This document shows positions 24,330 to 38,900 of a stretch of 64,000 nt of DNA, piece after piece. Numbering within the stretch: the first letter of the stretch is position 1; each line of letters opens with the position of its first letter. This stretch comes from Stratiolaelaps scimitus. Lineage: Eukaryota > Arthropoda > Arachnida > Mesostigmata > Laelapidae. The DNA lies in the NCBI GenBank assembly GCA_019614645.1, contig JABWDB010000001.1:12999501-13063500 (forward strand). Reading direction: 5' to 3'. Under the pieces are notes generated by a model. The model saw only the letters and a list, made by a program, of their open reading frames with translations. It searched no databases and was not told the DNA's origin. Position numbers and translations under genes: made by a program.

Positions 24330-27300
24330 CTGCGGGATCTAGACTGACTCGATGGGTACAAATGCAGCGGTTCGATTACGTCGAACGACGATATCGAACG
24401 TACGAAATAGATCGGAGCGTTCTTTTCGAATGAAATGTGCTGTCACTAAAAAGCAGTAGCGACACAGCTTTGGGTTTTGTTGGTATGAATTGGTGCTATC
24501 GATTCTATGTCGGTTATCATTAGTATGAGTCGAATCTAATCGTGCGCTAGTTGAACCTTTTTTTTTAGAAAATGCTTTTGGAAGAGTCGTTTTTTGTGTC
24601 AGAGTTGATTGGTGAGCCTGGGGCTCAATGACTCGCAAATGATTCCAATTTGACCCGCCACTAAAAACGCTGTAAGGTTTTTAACGAACATACGCGTTGG
24701 TGAGCACTACAGGAATAAGGATTTTCAGAGCTGCCTTCAGATTCGACATGTACCATAGCTCAGTAAATCCGTACAATAGACGATGCTTAAAACAGAACCA
24801 CTAGCACAGATAGCTAAACTGCTCTGCGCCAACGTATATTTCTCTCTTCCTCTCTCTCTCTTTGTCTCTCACGTCAATTCCAACAAAGATGCCAGGGTCC
24901 GAGCACGTACATAAAATCACATTCAATCACGAGAGGCACGTCATCGAGATGTGAACTCTAACGCCAGTGGATAACGTCGCCGTCATCATCATCATCGCCT
25001 TTCTGTGACGTCACTACCACTGGCTGGCATTATCATTACGCCGCCAGCTCCACGTGATGAAGATGAATGAGTACACGATAGTAGATTGTAGCACAATAGA
25101 TGACACGCTGCTAATTGACGATAATAATGACGACAGCGAACAGCCACAGCGGGGGAAGGTAAACAAGTGACCGCTGAATCAAGAAGCCGAAGAATCACCT
25201 ACAGGATTTCCATTGTCTGTGTGACTCAAACCCACATCGAGTATCAGCTGCGGTGATTTCAGACTATCAGGCAGTATTGTTCAGTTGACGTAATAATTAC
25301 AATATGAATAATAGTAATAATAATAGATCTTTGGCTTATTATTCGATCAGGCCGCTTCATAAACAAGTGCATTAGGACTATCAATGATAAGGGTGGCCTA
25401 TTTTGCCAAGTAGGAATTGTCCAGGTGTAAGAACAGAGAATTTGATCAATAGTGAATTTGCTTATACTCGATCAGATGTATTGTTTTATTCTGTGTCGGA
25501 TATTGACTATGATTGTGCGCCCTAAAAAGACAATAATTAGAGAAACTCTGGTATGCTTGTTAGCAGATAGTAAGAGCTTGTACAGCTGTCCCAATATAAC
25601 TAAATATTATAACAGTAATAGCAATGGTTGATTTTGCAGGAATGGTCCAAGCCGTTGAGTTCTAGACAAACATGTCCTCACAAATATTTTATACAAAGTA
25701 TATATATCTATATATATATATACTGATCCAAATCATTTCGGGGGACAAACAAATGGCGACAAACTTTTAAATGTTCCGCCGGACCACCAGCTATCTGTGT
25801 ATTCGTGCATTCGTGCTAGTGAGCATCTGAACTTAACCCGTCAAAGAAGATCCGTATCACCCTTATCGTAGAGGGTACCACAAATAGGCAGGCATCCTCA
25901 TAACGCCATTGGCATGACGTGGCCTTGAAATAGCTCGACGTAGATGATATTCCAAAGATACGCCATGCCAGTATAGTGGAACGTCACTTTGGCCCCGCCA
26001 CTAAGGACAGTTAATTTCATTAATTAACTGAAATGGTTAATTTGAGTTACTTCAATTTTGTTGAAAACGTTCCTCCCAAAAGGTCATTTTGCGTAAGAAG
26101 GGGAGGGGCAATTAGTGTTATCTCGACTCAAAAGATTCATCTTGATTTCGCAGCAATCCATTCGAAGGATATGCATTTCGTCCAATTCCACGCTGTCCAA
26201 CGGCGTCGTCGCCGTGGTAGGCCTGTTACACGAAGCAGCAATTTAACAGGGATGATTGAATTCATGTTGCCAACAACGGCTTGTGTTAACACCGTTTCTA
26301 TTATACCTATACGACAGCCTGAAGTGAGTCTGATCCCGGACAGTGTGGTTAGTGTTTGAGGAAGACCACTGTGGTACTGAACGAACGGTGAAGAGTTTCA
26401 AGGGCAAACGTATCGGTGCTTCGCTTGTTAAAAATATCCGCGAGAGGCCGTGCCTTTCATACGTGATCAGGGTAGATAGAGGGTTTTTCCTGAATTCCGA
26501 ACGGATGGATATCATCCTCAGGGTGCACTCATCAAGTTGTCACTCAGCTCATTCAGCCGCCCGATGAGCGTCAGCTACGAAGAAGCCGGGTGAATGATGT
26601 CCAGTTTGATTATTTTTCATCTATTATAAAAGGTGTATTATAACTTCCAACCGGCTATGCAGCTACCTTCGCATATACCTGTCTGTGTCTCCTCCCTCTC
26701 CAGCTGTGGGCTGCATCGAATGGAAGTGCACAATAGTAATCTTCACAACGACGAGATGATGGGTGACATGTTCACATAATAATCTGTGGAAGCGATTCAA
26801 ATTTCCAAAATTTGCCTTTTTTTGGGGCTAAAACGTCTATGCAGAATACAATGAGATATGAGGCCTGCTCATACAATCTCAATTTTTACGGCCTTTAAGC
26901 TGATTGCTGATTCCATTTCTTGTACGATTTTTCATAGTTTACTCACGAGTTTAATATACATACAGAGTATACGAAGAGCAAATTTATTTAATTTAGTCAA
27001 ATTGCTTAACTCAACTAAATAATTTAATTACGGTCGATATTGCTAAGGAAATTATGCTGTATGGCATGCGTCACGGCCGGAATACTCCACATTTTCGCGA
27101 ATGAGATACTTCATCCTTATATTTTAGATGCAGGAAATACTTGCGTAATTTAATATAATAATAAAATAATAATAATACTAATAATAATACTAATACTAAT
27201 ACTTGCGTAATATTTGTTAATATTTATCTACTGAATATTCTATGGCTGCACAAAGCTGCACAAATTCCAGTACAGCATTACCAAAGCCAAGATTATTACG

Positions 27301-28589
27301 TCTTGCAAGACAGTCTCAGAGAGAGTTGATTACTATTATCGACGACGACGAAGCGGTTCTTAGCAACCCAAGAGATTAATGCCGCATGTGAAGCTGAACG
27401 CGCCGGTCAAGCGCGGAACACGAGAGCTCTTAAATGCGGTCGGACCTTCGTTTACTTGATGTTGATCGACACAATTATTCTTATACAACTGTATCAAGAA
27501 TATTCTACTTTACGCTAGCCTGCCTCATTGACAGTGACGAAAATGCTTTCGAATATACTCTCGAGCAAGTTACAGCTAAATAGATTGATATAGTGTTCAC
27601 CTGTGTTTACGTTCGACATACTGGAGTCTGACCAGAATCGGAGTGTTGCTGATCTCCAAGGACAATTAGTTAGCTTAGAGAAACGTTATCCCGTTGCAGT
27701 CGGCCGATCGGCGTTATAATGAGTCTAATTTTCTTAGAGATGCTTACGCTCGTCATACGCACTCAATTGTTTTCTGCACTGTGAAGTATTACGAGGCGGC
27801 GAAATGCACTGAACATTATTGCAGACCGCCGATAATCTTCTCTGCAATTCGACACGGCGTGCCTTCGATATGACTGCAAGGCGTTTTATGTAGAACGGGG
27901 TCATTACTTTAAATACTACAGGCCACTAGGGTTGTTATTAGCAATTGAGGATATGATCAAATATTTGACGAGGGTATAGTAGTAGTAGTACTATCAGTGC
28001 TACATTATGTATCAGCTTACCAATTGTCGAAGCAAATGCATTCGGGCCAGTAAGGACCCAGATCGCCCACCGAATCATCTATTTCTACTTTTAGCGAAGC
28101 AAACGAAAGGCGTAACCTTTCCCTCACCGAGAGAACCTCTTCAAGGTAGTAGTAATTTTGGATATCTGAAATTCGGAATGCTTGTTACAAGTATTATATA
28201 CTTACTATTTTCGAAGCTTATCTCCATTCAAGTGTGCGAGTCGCCGTTGGGTGCATCAGAGCCCAGAAACTTCGCGCTATTCCATTGGAACGGTTCCTTT
28301 TCCATTACCTCGGTCACTGGAAGCTGACATAGTGCTGACATGGTAATGTGAAGCTTACGAGGTCCTTTTGTCGGACGTATCGGGTCTCCCCCAGCAGATC
28401 CCCAGCAGATTTGACAGGACGGCAATGCGGTACCCACATAACCAAACGGCCAGTTTACTTTTCAAATAAGGGCATCGAACACAGAGCAAGGTATTTTCAT
28501 AATATATATTTAGCTTTTTTGTAACTACAGCTGCTTTTACTATTACCAATATATATATATATATATGTATAGTCTAGTGGGCAAATCCT
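24330..28589. other. Non-coding, nothing recognised
   Basis: It has a TA/CTA run at about 25699-25723, an ATA/ATACTA repeat at about 27150-27203 and a TA run at 28550-28566. Frames up to 108 codons show no similarity to known proteins. Confidence 0.45.
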
Positions 28590-29531
28590 TTTCTGGTGCT
28601 AGCTCACGACTACTGGGTACTCAACCAGTCGCCAGCCCTCTCCGTCGATCTGTTTGTCTGCCTCAGTTGTCTCTCTGTCTCGCGCATCCTGACCCGCGCT
28701 GTTAATGCTTACGGCTGGCAAACGCGACATTCAGCGCTTAGCCTGTACGAGACAAGTATTAGGATGCAGCTCGCGGCAGCTTGTCGAGATGAAAATAACT
28801 GTCGGCCGACGGCGGCGGCGTCCGGCGCCGGCGGCATAACATACAGACCCGCAGACACAGTCCGAGATGGACAGGACAGATTCACGGGTGTCTCCTTTCG
28901 CCCGTTTATTCGTTCATTCGCACAGATGACATGACATGACAATGAGTAGCCAACCAAGCCCGTGTGCCGTTGTTGCTGTTGCCGTTGTCGCCTGCGCCTC
29001 TCTGACTGACTGACTGAATGGTTCTGACTGTCGTATTGCCGTCCTATGGCGTTGGCTGTCTGCGTGCCTGCCTCGTCCAAATGGGAAATGTCTATGAAGA
29101 AAAAGAAGACGAAGAAGATGAAGTAGAGAAAGACGAAAACATTGTTGAGCAGCACGAAAGTCACACTGGGAAAAAAATAGAATTTATAGGGACGTCAGCG
29201 GTGGCTGGTCGCTCCGGCGGACGCTCAAGCTGTTCATTCTTTCTCGCCGCTGCGGCCACCGTCCGCCAGGTGGAAGAAACGAACTCGTCTGGAGACGACG
29301 AGGACGAGACACGAGGGACAGCTCTGTCAGAGACGGTCGGCGGCGGTGGCGGTGGTGGCGGCGATTCATTATTTTCTGTTATCCAATCAATTTATCTATT
29401 GGCAAGACTGTCTAGATAGCTATAAGCTGATACTCAGAGCGACGACGAAAGGCGAGCGAATAGCGCTGCCCAACAGACACACATGGATTGAAGACACATG
29501 CAAGGTTCGCCTCTGCCGGCTATTTCTATAG
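28590..29531 (+). other. Isolated GC-richer block ending in a strong splice donor
   Basis: About 0.9 kb of GC-richer, CpG-containing sequence in AT-rich surroundings, preceded by a TA run (28550-28566) and closed by ATAG|GTAAGATT at 29532. Open frames overlap on both strands and look compositional. It could be a non-coding first exon of a gene on the plus strand, perhaps an alternative start for the kis-like gene 15 kb away. Confidence 0.3.
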
Positions 29532-30079
29532 GTAAGATTGGGTAGATGTTTGCGATGCGTTTGTTTTTCTTTGCTCGTTATACTAATGCTGCCGTTTAGT
29601 GTTGTGCCGTCATCTCTTGTATGTCGTGCAGATGTTATCCATGCACTTGGTTTGTATACAACTGAATGTACGCATACAGCATGTTCATGCACGTGAGAGG
29701 ACTCTAGAAACATTGTCAAAATTTCTTAATAGTATCTCAAGCAGGTATTTATATGGAAGGAAATTCAACAGAAACGAAACGATCTTGTTCTAATAAACGC
29801 GTTCGACAAACATGTATTCTCTGACAATTCCTTTAAACAGGGTAATGTGATGCTGTATCAAATTAAAACATAATCACTCGAACGAATGCCATGGGTAAAC
29901 TGGAAGGGCGTAGCGTGAGCACCGCGTCGAGAGTATCGTAACTGGTCAATAAGAACGACCGTGACAGAGTATCAGTAGTCGGATAACGGGTGCAACATGG
30001 GTACATAGCTGGGGTTAGGCCAAATTGGAAGACGTAGCAGGGTAGGCTTGTGTTGCATGCGGCACGCCTAGGCGATAAG

Positions 30080-30480
30080 TTCTTCAGACTGGATGTCACA
30101 GTCCTCAAAAATGAGCCAATGTATGCCTTTGAGTAGCGGTGTGCCCACTACAGAGTCCCAGTTGTTTAAACGTAACACATTTCCTCTTTGGATTCCCTTC
30201 GCAATTACTGGCGTTTTTCCTCCTCTGTTTTGATCTGTACAGTCTGTTGTTGTTCTTAAACGTGTTATTGTCATCTTCTGACATCGTATCTCAGATCATA
30301 TCAGGCTCTTCAGATTTGAGCAGTATTCTAACTATGACCGATATGTTTGCAAGAATTAAATTAAGTTCAACGCAAATCATCTTGTTCTGCACGTTCACAT
30401 TGTCGTTCAAATGATGGACGCCGTTCTTCGCTGGAGGGTCACCCGGACCCGGATTGAGTATCCTCGTGTTACAATAAATC
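30080..30480 (-). pseudogene. Possible non-LTR retrotransposon fragment
   Basis: On the minus strand a 63-residue frame includes ILNPGPGDPP followed by ICVELNLILANISVIVRILL and KSEEPDMI. NPGP followed by a stretch of the type N-R-L--K---L----PDII is the look of the junction before the endonuclease domain in CR1/L2-like LINEs. The match is short and the frame then stops, so this is a weak suggestion only. Confidence 0.22.
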
Positions 30481-31072
30481 ATTGCTATTGTGTTTTTTGG
30501 CAGTGTTACAGGCGGGATGTTGCCGTGACGGCAATCGTTAGGTTTGGTATCTGGACGCGAAATTACGTCGAGCTGACATCATAGAATCACAGCAATCCCT
30601 TGAGGAGGTCATTCAATCAGAGTATACAATTACTGTGAAGTGTAAGTAAGCCATCTCGCTCTGTTCGATTGCAGCTCATCCTGATGTATTTCATATTCTC
30701 TATACCGTTGAAAATGCCATTCAATTAGTGTCATTGCTTTGACAATGTCAAGAGTAAAAACGGGCTGAGCGAGTTTTTGAACAGAAGTTGAGCTACTTAT
30801 CAATTTTTAAGATTCCGTGTATTATTTTGCTTGTTATTGGACAAAGCACAACGGTGCGGTTTGAAGCAAAAGTTGTGTCGTTGATTGTGTAGACCTGAAA
30901 TCAGTATACTGGAATAATAAACCATGCTATATGGCAGCCTTTCGCTATACCGATTATAGACAAATCTTCACATTTGTACGCGTTGCTTGTGATATCGGTT
31001 CTGTTCAGTAGAATAATCATCACCCTTTCAAATCAACAATAGTCGATTCGTTAACAGCCTACGAGCGAGGCC

Positions 31073-31122
<50 letters not shown>

Positions 31123-34100
31123 CATTAATTAACTAATAGCTTAATAAACTATACATATTGATAAACTTTGATTATGTCTGATAGTTAGCTTCCCCTATTA
31201 CATTAATTTATACTTGTAGTAAAGGCTAGCGCGTCACTTACCATTCTTGAATTTTCCTTATAGTATTTTGGTATATATTTCCCGAAGCCGTCTCCGTTGA
31301 GCAGAATCTAATTTTCGATGCCAGCAGGAATATCGTTGCAAACAAATTCCGCAATTGACTGAACATGAAAATGTTCAAAATTTTGTTGGAATACAACTCT
31401 AGCGAGGGACAGGATACGATCCGTTTTTAGATATTAAATAAATGTCTATCCCTTGGCTATATTGGCAGAATTTAAAGGCGGAATCCCACAATGACGACGG
31501 AGATCAAAAAAGTAATTCGCATGTCTGGGATCGACACCAGGATTTTGTAATGATTGGATTTCATTAGTGTGATTAATCAGCGAAACGAGATCAAATATTT
31601 TATTTAAACACCCTCACATTATACAACCCTCAATCTTAGTTAGAAAATCACGTTTATCAGATTGACGTTGATCGCGCGTTAGGCTCGCATTTTTAGGACA
31701 CACATTTGTCCTGCATATGCGAGAAACGGAAAGGCCTACAACAGAAACCGCAAATGAAGTGGGAATTAAAGTCTTGACGTCACTTAGATATCCCTCAGAG
31801 GCCATTTAGTTGACGAAGCCTCTCCAACAACCTTAACCAAATAACACGGATACGGTGATAATCAATAATTTGGTATACTTTACTAACATGTCTTGTGTAA
31901 CATATCTAGCGGCAACTCTAGGGCCAATGCTCTGCAATTCAGGCTCAAATTGATCCAAGCTTATGCCTGCTTTGGTTGGACGAGGTTCTGCGCACGAAAC
32001 GCCGATATTCATAAAAAAAAACGCACAGAAAAAACGACCAGGCCCAAATTTGATATGACGCACACAAATCGTAGCGAGCTGCCATTTTACGAACGGAATT
32101 GTCCCAAAGGTAAAAAAAAATGCCAAGTCACTATCACTAGCTGCCATCTCCCAGAATCTGATCGCTTTATAGAGATCCATGTAATTGATTACTCAGTGTA
32201 TGATCGCACTACGTTCGTTCACGATTCATCAGGTTCAAAGAGAGTAGAACGTAACTCGCCAACTCGAAGCACTGCAATGCTTCGTCTTCACATCATTAAT
32301 TGCATTTCTTCACTTGTTTTGCAGTCAAGAGCCTTCTTTTGCTGTGCTGGTAAGGCTCATTGCCTAAGCATCCATCACAATCGCCTTCACGCTTGGCTGA
32401 TTCACATTTAGCCTCTTACTGAGTGAACTCTCTAACTCTTTCTACCCACGTGCGGTCCAATGAAGTCTCTCGGGGACGTTTTCACTTTATGATGACTTGA
32501 AAGATGGTCTATACGTCTACGTGCGCATGCAAAAACAAAACTGTCCGTTTAATGAATAGTATTCGACAGCGTTTCATGTAGGTTTGCTAGATATCCGTTT
32601 GAACAAGAATCGATTCTTGACTAAACTTACGTGCACGTGTGTCATGTTTGAAAACTGTATAGGTACATCGAATCGTCATATGGGTTACACAAGTACGTAG
32701 CTTGGCATTGGAGGAACAGCGAATGTGGATGAGTTCATCGACTCCTGAACCAATCACCACATGATTGGCCTTATGATAATGACAGTACAATAACAAAAAT
32801 ATTAGTGAAAAGATTCGTTGATTTTCGAAATTCTATGGTTTCTTCGGGATTAACAGAAATATTGGAGCTGCCAATATTCTGACCTTCGGCTAGAAAGATA
32901 TATATTCGAGAAACAATATAGCGCGCTAATAGCAACTCAGAAGAACATATTCATTCGGTTAAGCTACATCTGCAATATATATATACATACGTATATTTGC
33001 AAAACAGTTGTCTTTATGGGCAATTCTCACATGATGTTTATCATCTAGTCGTTGAATATTATAATATATCGTACTCGTGTACGGGCATCTCCTATACAAC
33101 TAGACAATGTCAAATACAGGTACATGTTGAACATGCGCATTATGGCATTTTAAAGGTAAGGTGAACAACACTGTAATACCTAATTCTCGGGCTAGAAAAT
33201 TTCTGCTTCAAAATTGTCTCGAGATGTGGAAACTCTGACATACATTTTAATAGATTTCTGGGTGTAATCTTATACATTGGTTTCAAGCTAAAGAACAAAA
33301 TCGACTATCATAAAGGTGAACAAGACAAAATCGAACTTAACTCTTTCAAATCGACTTAACAACGACTTCATTTGAAGCATCCTCATGCAGTGGCCAATCC
33401 TTTGGATCACTGCAGATCACAAGAACATATTAGGCACTTATATATAAAATGCACGTTCATCAAAAGTGTTCAGATACTCTACATATATTAATATGTGACA
33501 ATGCCTTGTATTGTGTGAGCACTTCGCAGCCTGGTTTCCCTTGTGCAACCTCGAAATTGGTACAAATTTCTCCCTGTGCTAAATTATGCTGAACTCCATT
33601 CGCTGAACTCAATGGGTGCGCGAGAATTCACCAAACTGCCTAGTTGTCTATAAATCCTCGTTGATCAAGTTGGTTCGTTTTAAATGTTTAAGATAAGCAA
33701 GGTTGAAAGCTTCGACGTGAGAAAGTTATTGAACATTGAATGCAGTAATAGTAGTGGTCGGATTTATTTCTGAAATGATTATTAATATATTCATTCATTC
33801 GCATTACGGTTCATTGACAAAACTGCTATCTTTCAATACTTAAGTTCACGCTACAAACTAGTGGATTTTATACATAATAGTTGTTTCTATGCGAGCTATT
33901 GCGTGGTGCCCCTTGGGTATTCTACTCTAAAAAGTCAGTGCTGCGCTAGGAATGCCAAAAATTACTGGTTGTTGATTGTTGAATACACAGCATCGTAATA
34001 ATTGTCAAGAGGAATATAAACAAGCAGGATCTTCGAAATATTAGTAATGCTTATTGACATCAACGCTTTAGTTCGCAAAATAACGTTAGTCTCAATTGTT

Positions 34101-37089
34101 AATTAAATAACGGTGGGTTCAATTCAAGATCACTGCTGTTTTTGTGCTATTAGTATCTCAAATCACTCCTTCGATCAATATTTTGTAATGTACTTTTGTA
34201 TTACGACTGTCAATTATACTACGATTCGTATAAACATCGTATTAAGACTGACATAAAAATGTATAAGGGTTGTCAATGTAATGCGCATCAATGATTATGT
34301 ATTATAATAAATACAAATGACTATCCATTATAATAAGTATAAATTATTGCAATCAAAATGTAATAAGGTATATATTTAGCTAAGGTTGGTATTAAAGCTG
34401 TAGTACGATTTCTACACATGATATTTGGATTAGAATACAAACTTCTATGGTCGTAGATTAATAATGTCTGGCCATATTATCGGCGTATCGTAAATTGTCA
34501 ATGGAATGACCTCTTCAGTGCTCAGAGTCGGACAAAGTTTATGGTCCCATTCACTCAATAAAGCAGTCCAAGTCTGCAGACATTCTATAATTACAGCTTC
34601 GAAAGTGATATTATTTTTCCTTCTGTATAAAACACTGTCATTTGTCAATATTTTCCGTTTGTCCTTTTTAGCATCAGCGCGATGTCAATATTTAGCTGAT
34701 AGCCAGCAACATATGTGCCTAAAGGTCGAATTTTGGTGCAGCGTTCCTTTTTCGGCGTACGCACGCGTTTTTCTGGCTTGCTTCAAAAGTGCGCTTTTGG
34801 ATCTCGAGTGTGACTGAGTGACGCCAATATCTGATGGGCAAATTCTAATAAGGTGTTGAATAATAAGTTGACAAAAATGCGTTGACGCATGTGCCGGATC
34901 ACTAACTCGTAATGCCAAGCGCGCCGACTGTAGAGCAGACTCTCAGCAGAGGATTGGTTTGAGCAGGTAGAGGGGTGTTGTCATCTACGTCAACCCTGCA
35001 CTGGATCGGCCCATATTTTCGGAATTTTTCTTTTGTGGAGATTGGCATGTCTCTGGTGATGTCCGTGGGTTTGGAAAAAATGTCCAAAATTTAAATAAAT
35101 TAAATATGCAAAGGTTTCAACATACATTACGTCGTCGTCTAATTAAGCATATCCTTTCGGGGACACATAAAACACAGTAAATTAAGAACGTTCGAACCCA
35201 GTCACAGGTAGAGCTCGGAGGTGAAAATCATTTAACAAATACTGGTCAAACATAAGCAACAAAGAAACTCAAATATAACAAGCGCTTAAGGACAAATTTT
35301 AGAAAATCCAGCTTCAAAATTAAGAGCACTATCAAATGAAACGGTGTCGTGAAATAAGCACCCTCCTCAATCGAGTAAATTGATTCATTGAAAATAGTAT
35401 ATCTTTCAATTCATTCGTTATAGGTGTATAGATTTGGGCAGCCTTCGTTGTGGCGCTCTTAGCGTGTATATTTTAAATCATAGTCAGGTTAAAAAAGTTT
35501 CAAATTTTCAACTAATAGCATCATTTTTATCTTTGTTTTTTTAAAAGAAACGGAAAGTGATACATTGTATTTTTGCTATAATAGTATTTGCATATCTGTA
35601 ATTGAGATAGTGTAATAACTTTATCTAAAATCATTAATTCTGGTGGATGAAAATTCTACAGGTACTAGTTTGGTACTGGTAATAACTCTAATCTAAAAGG
35701 TAATTTTTCATCTAAACAGGAATTTTGTAATTACTGTTGGTTATCACATATGATATTGACTTGAGTATTACTTGAAAAAAACAGTGTTTAATTTAGTCAA
35801 GCACTTTTAAATTCAATCCGAATATGAATTTATTTAGCGTTTCTTCACACCGACTTAGAGTCACAGAGTTTTCGATTCCCATTCCATGCGGCGCATTCAA
35901 GTAGATGTGATGCTACATATTCACGTAGGATTCACGCCATAGACTTTACTTGCTGATTTGTCAATGGGAAGTTACTAAAAAAATATCGTGTCCACGCAAC
36001 GTATGGCTGGGGATGTAGTAAAGTCCGCAGATAATTACAAATAGTGATTAGTGGCCCAGGTCACCAATTGTCAGCCCACAGAACTGTTGAATAAATCGAC
36101 ATTTATGAAATTAAAGATATCGATCAAATATCGCGAAAGGCAACATTAAGAAATTCGACAATTTCAAATATTGAAAGACTGGTGAATAGCAGTAAGACTA
36201 TACACGTCAGATTAACTATTACTTAATACTGTTATTAAGTAAGTTTGCTTTACATATCAAAAACGCATAATGCAACAACCAAAATGTAAGTTTTACATTT
36301 GCTCATAATATTTTACAGTCACATAAAACGCTACGTTACATAGGGGGCAAAACTAGAATAGATTCTAAAAAAATGTCCTCCCATTGAAAAACGATACGTG
36401 CGAACATCTTAAGTATTTGTTTCCTTTAGTTTCTTCAGTTTAATATATCTCTGCCCTATGATTAAAATTATTTTCTGATATTATTAGTATTAAAATTGTT
36501 GTTGCTGATATCTCATCACTGCCAAAGGCTGAACTAGACCTAACACTCCGTGGATTACTTTCAGCCTTCGATAGGTTGACTCGGTTGCCGATATAATGTC
36601 AGACTAAATATCGCCTGTGACTACGAAACAGAGCGTCCACTGATAAATATTGGCAAGGCGTACACAGCGCCCCGTGAGCGAACAATTACGCAGCAGAGCC
36701 AACTAATAACACAATAACAGCTATAGAACAACAGCAACAATTGTAAAGAAATTATAAATAGGGCATGATTTGTTATCATCGACGTGGACGTTGTCGCCAC
36801 GTTTGAACACGGCGTGACTATGGTTCCACCGTCTTGGCTCAAGTGAGTACGTTTGATCTGTTGTTAGCTTGCATCGTTCGTATTTCTCTGCAGGTTGATC
36901 GTCATGTGTTCGTAATAATAATAATATTAAAAGAAGGGGCAACTAATAAAACAAAGTTCATTTTTCTCGATTCAAATCGTCATTCATATGTCTTCGTACA
37001 AAGCACAACTTATGCATAATTCGTTTCGACCTCGGTGAGCAAACACAACTGAGTAGCTTTTGAAGTGACGACAATAGCGTGCGTTGTGA
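30481..37089. other. AT-rich non-coding DNA
   Basis: Markedly AT-rich with frequent stops in all frames. The longest frame (31893-32411, 172 codons, plus) overlaps a 115-codon minus-strand frame and matches nothing known. It contains the longest TA microsatellite of the window (31074-31119) and a 10-bp hairpin at 36219-36242. Confidence 0.5.
31074..31119. repeat. (TA)n microsatellite, about 46 bases
   Basis: Uninterrupted alternating TA, the longest of more than a dozen TA runs in this window. Confidence 0.95.
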
Positions 37090-37114
37090 GACAACTTTAA
37101 AATGCGAAACAAAG

Positions 37115-37152
<38 letters not shown>
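37115..37152. repeat. Compound (CT)n(AT)n microsatellite
   Basis: CT run followed directly by an AT run, at the left edge of the GC-richer block upstream of the kis-like gene. Confidence 0.93.
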
Positions 37153-38095
37153 CTGTATATATCTCTCTATCTGGCTGCCAATCGTTTGCTAGGCTCCGGG
37201 CGCTGACTGCGTTTGGGTGTGTGTGTGTGTGTCGTTGTGACGTTTGCGGATATATAGAAGAAGGTAGTGAACGAGCCAGCTAGTCAGCCCCCGCCAGCGC
37301 AAGCCAATGCGCTTGGTGGTGCTTGCACATGATACGAACGAATGCGCCTCTCATCGATTGAATGATATGTTGTTGTGTTAGCTGTTAGCGTAGGCTAGCC
37401 GGCAAAGAGCCAAGCGGGTGGAGATTTTCAAACATCCGACATCGAGGCCATAGACAAATAGTATAATAGTAATAATCATCAGCGACGCCTCTTGCTTTCC
37501 TGCGAGTCCGCAGTGGATCGAGTCTGTCTTCTGCGACTTCCCGTTAGATCGTGTTTATTTTTCAATTCGAGATTTATCTCATCTCTTACCATCCATCGAT
37601 CCATCTATTCGTTCGTTCGTTCGTCCGTCCATCCATTTACTTATTCGCCTATCGATTTTGAATCTTCGCGTAGTGTTGCGATGCGCTGCCTTCATTCTTT
37701 CCACCCCTCCCCTACTGACAGACAGGCGCAGTTCCCTCTGAGGAGGGACGCGCACATTTCCTTCGCGACGACGACGACGACACTGCTGCTGCTGCTGCTG
37801 GTGATTCTTTTCCCTTCGTATCCATCTCCGTCTACCACGCTGTGCTTTCTGTAATTGTATGTTTCTATAACTATGGCTACTATAGCTCCAACTAGCGCCG
37901 CTACGGCAACTATTACAAGCGCTGCTGCTGGCACTGCCGTTTGGCTGCGGTGGAGCGGGATCCCGGCAGTGGAGCGGGTTTACTTATCGAACCCATTTCA
38001 ATATTACCATTGCGGCTATCAGCTACCATTGTTGTGGTTCAGTCGCCACCGCTATTGGCCAGGCCCGAATCCCGAATATGGGATAGTTCGGGGGA

Positions 38096-38110
38096 GGGGG
38101 GGGGGGGGGG
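38096..38110 (+). repeat. 15-base poly-G run
   Basis: Fifteen consecutive G, preceded by five G and one A. It may form G-quadruplex structure and is prone to length error in sequencing. Confidence 0.9.
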
Positions 38111-38854
38111 TCGTTCGGTAAGGGGCTGAGTGTTCGTGGGAGATGGACGGAGAGGAGGGACACGTTGCGATGCACCAAAAGCCGTTGCAGGCAGACCCAC
38201 CGCATTCGGAGTCACCTGGGGTTTTGAGGTTGAGGGGAAGGACTCGAAGTTCGGGGGATTGGTGTCCGGGGTGGAAAGGGCGTTGGAAGGAGTCCGAAGG
38301 AGCGAGTTGCCGACTACGACGGCGCGAGACTGCTGGCGAAGACACACCAACGCCGACATCGATTCGAGTTGAGTCGAATCGGAGTCGACTTTTCGAGCGA
38401 GCGACGAGAAGAAACGCGGAGGGAGTCGCCGGGACGGGGAGAAAGGTGTTAGAGGTACTCGATGTCCCTCCCTCTCGCGTTCAATAGCACTCCTTGCTTG
38501 CTTGCTTCCTTATCCTGTCGTCCTTTTGCCTCCTGGTTTTTTCCTGCCATTTTTATTTCATGACACGCGTTTCACGGATCGCGTTGAGTTTGGCCAGACT
38601 CAGCTGGACGCTTCACATTCGTAGGTAAAAATAAAGACCGACAAACACAGCCAGATGCAGACAGATTCATTCGCCCTCCCGAGGTAACGATGCCAGTCAG
38701 CTCATGAAGATTTCTACCTGCTTTCCTTGTCCTCTGACTTTAAGATGCCTCGGTTGCACTTTCGTCGCGAAACTCTCTCTGTCACTGCCGACGCGCATGT
38801 GTATATGGCTTATATGTGTGAGTGACTGTGTGACCCTGTGAGTTTGCGTGTGTT

Positions 38855-38900
38855 TCTCTCTCTCTCTCTCTCACTCTTTATATATATATATATATATATG
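38855..38900. repeat. Compound CT and TA microsatellite
   Basis: A CT run (38855-38873) followed after a few bases by a TA run (38879-38899). Confidence 0.93.

Noticed and set aside
36219..36242. Perfect 10-bp hairpin with 4-base loop in AT-rich DNA
   Set aside because: Low-complexity AT sequence makes such palindromes common, and nothing else supports a function.
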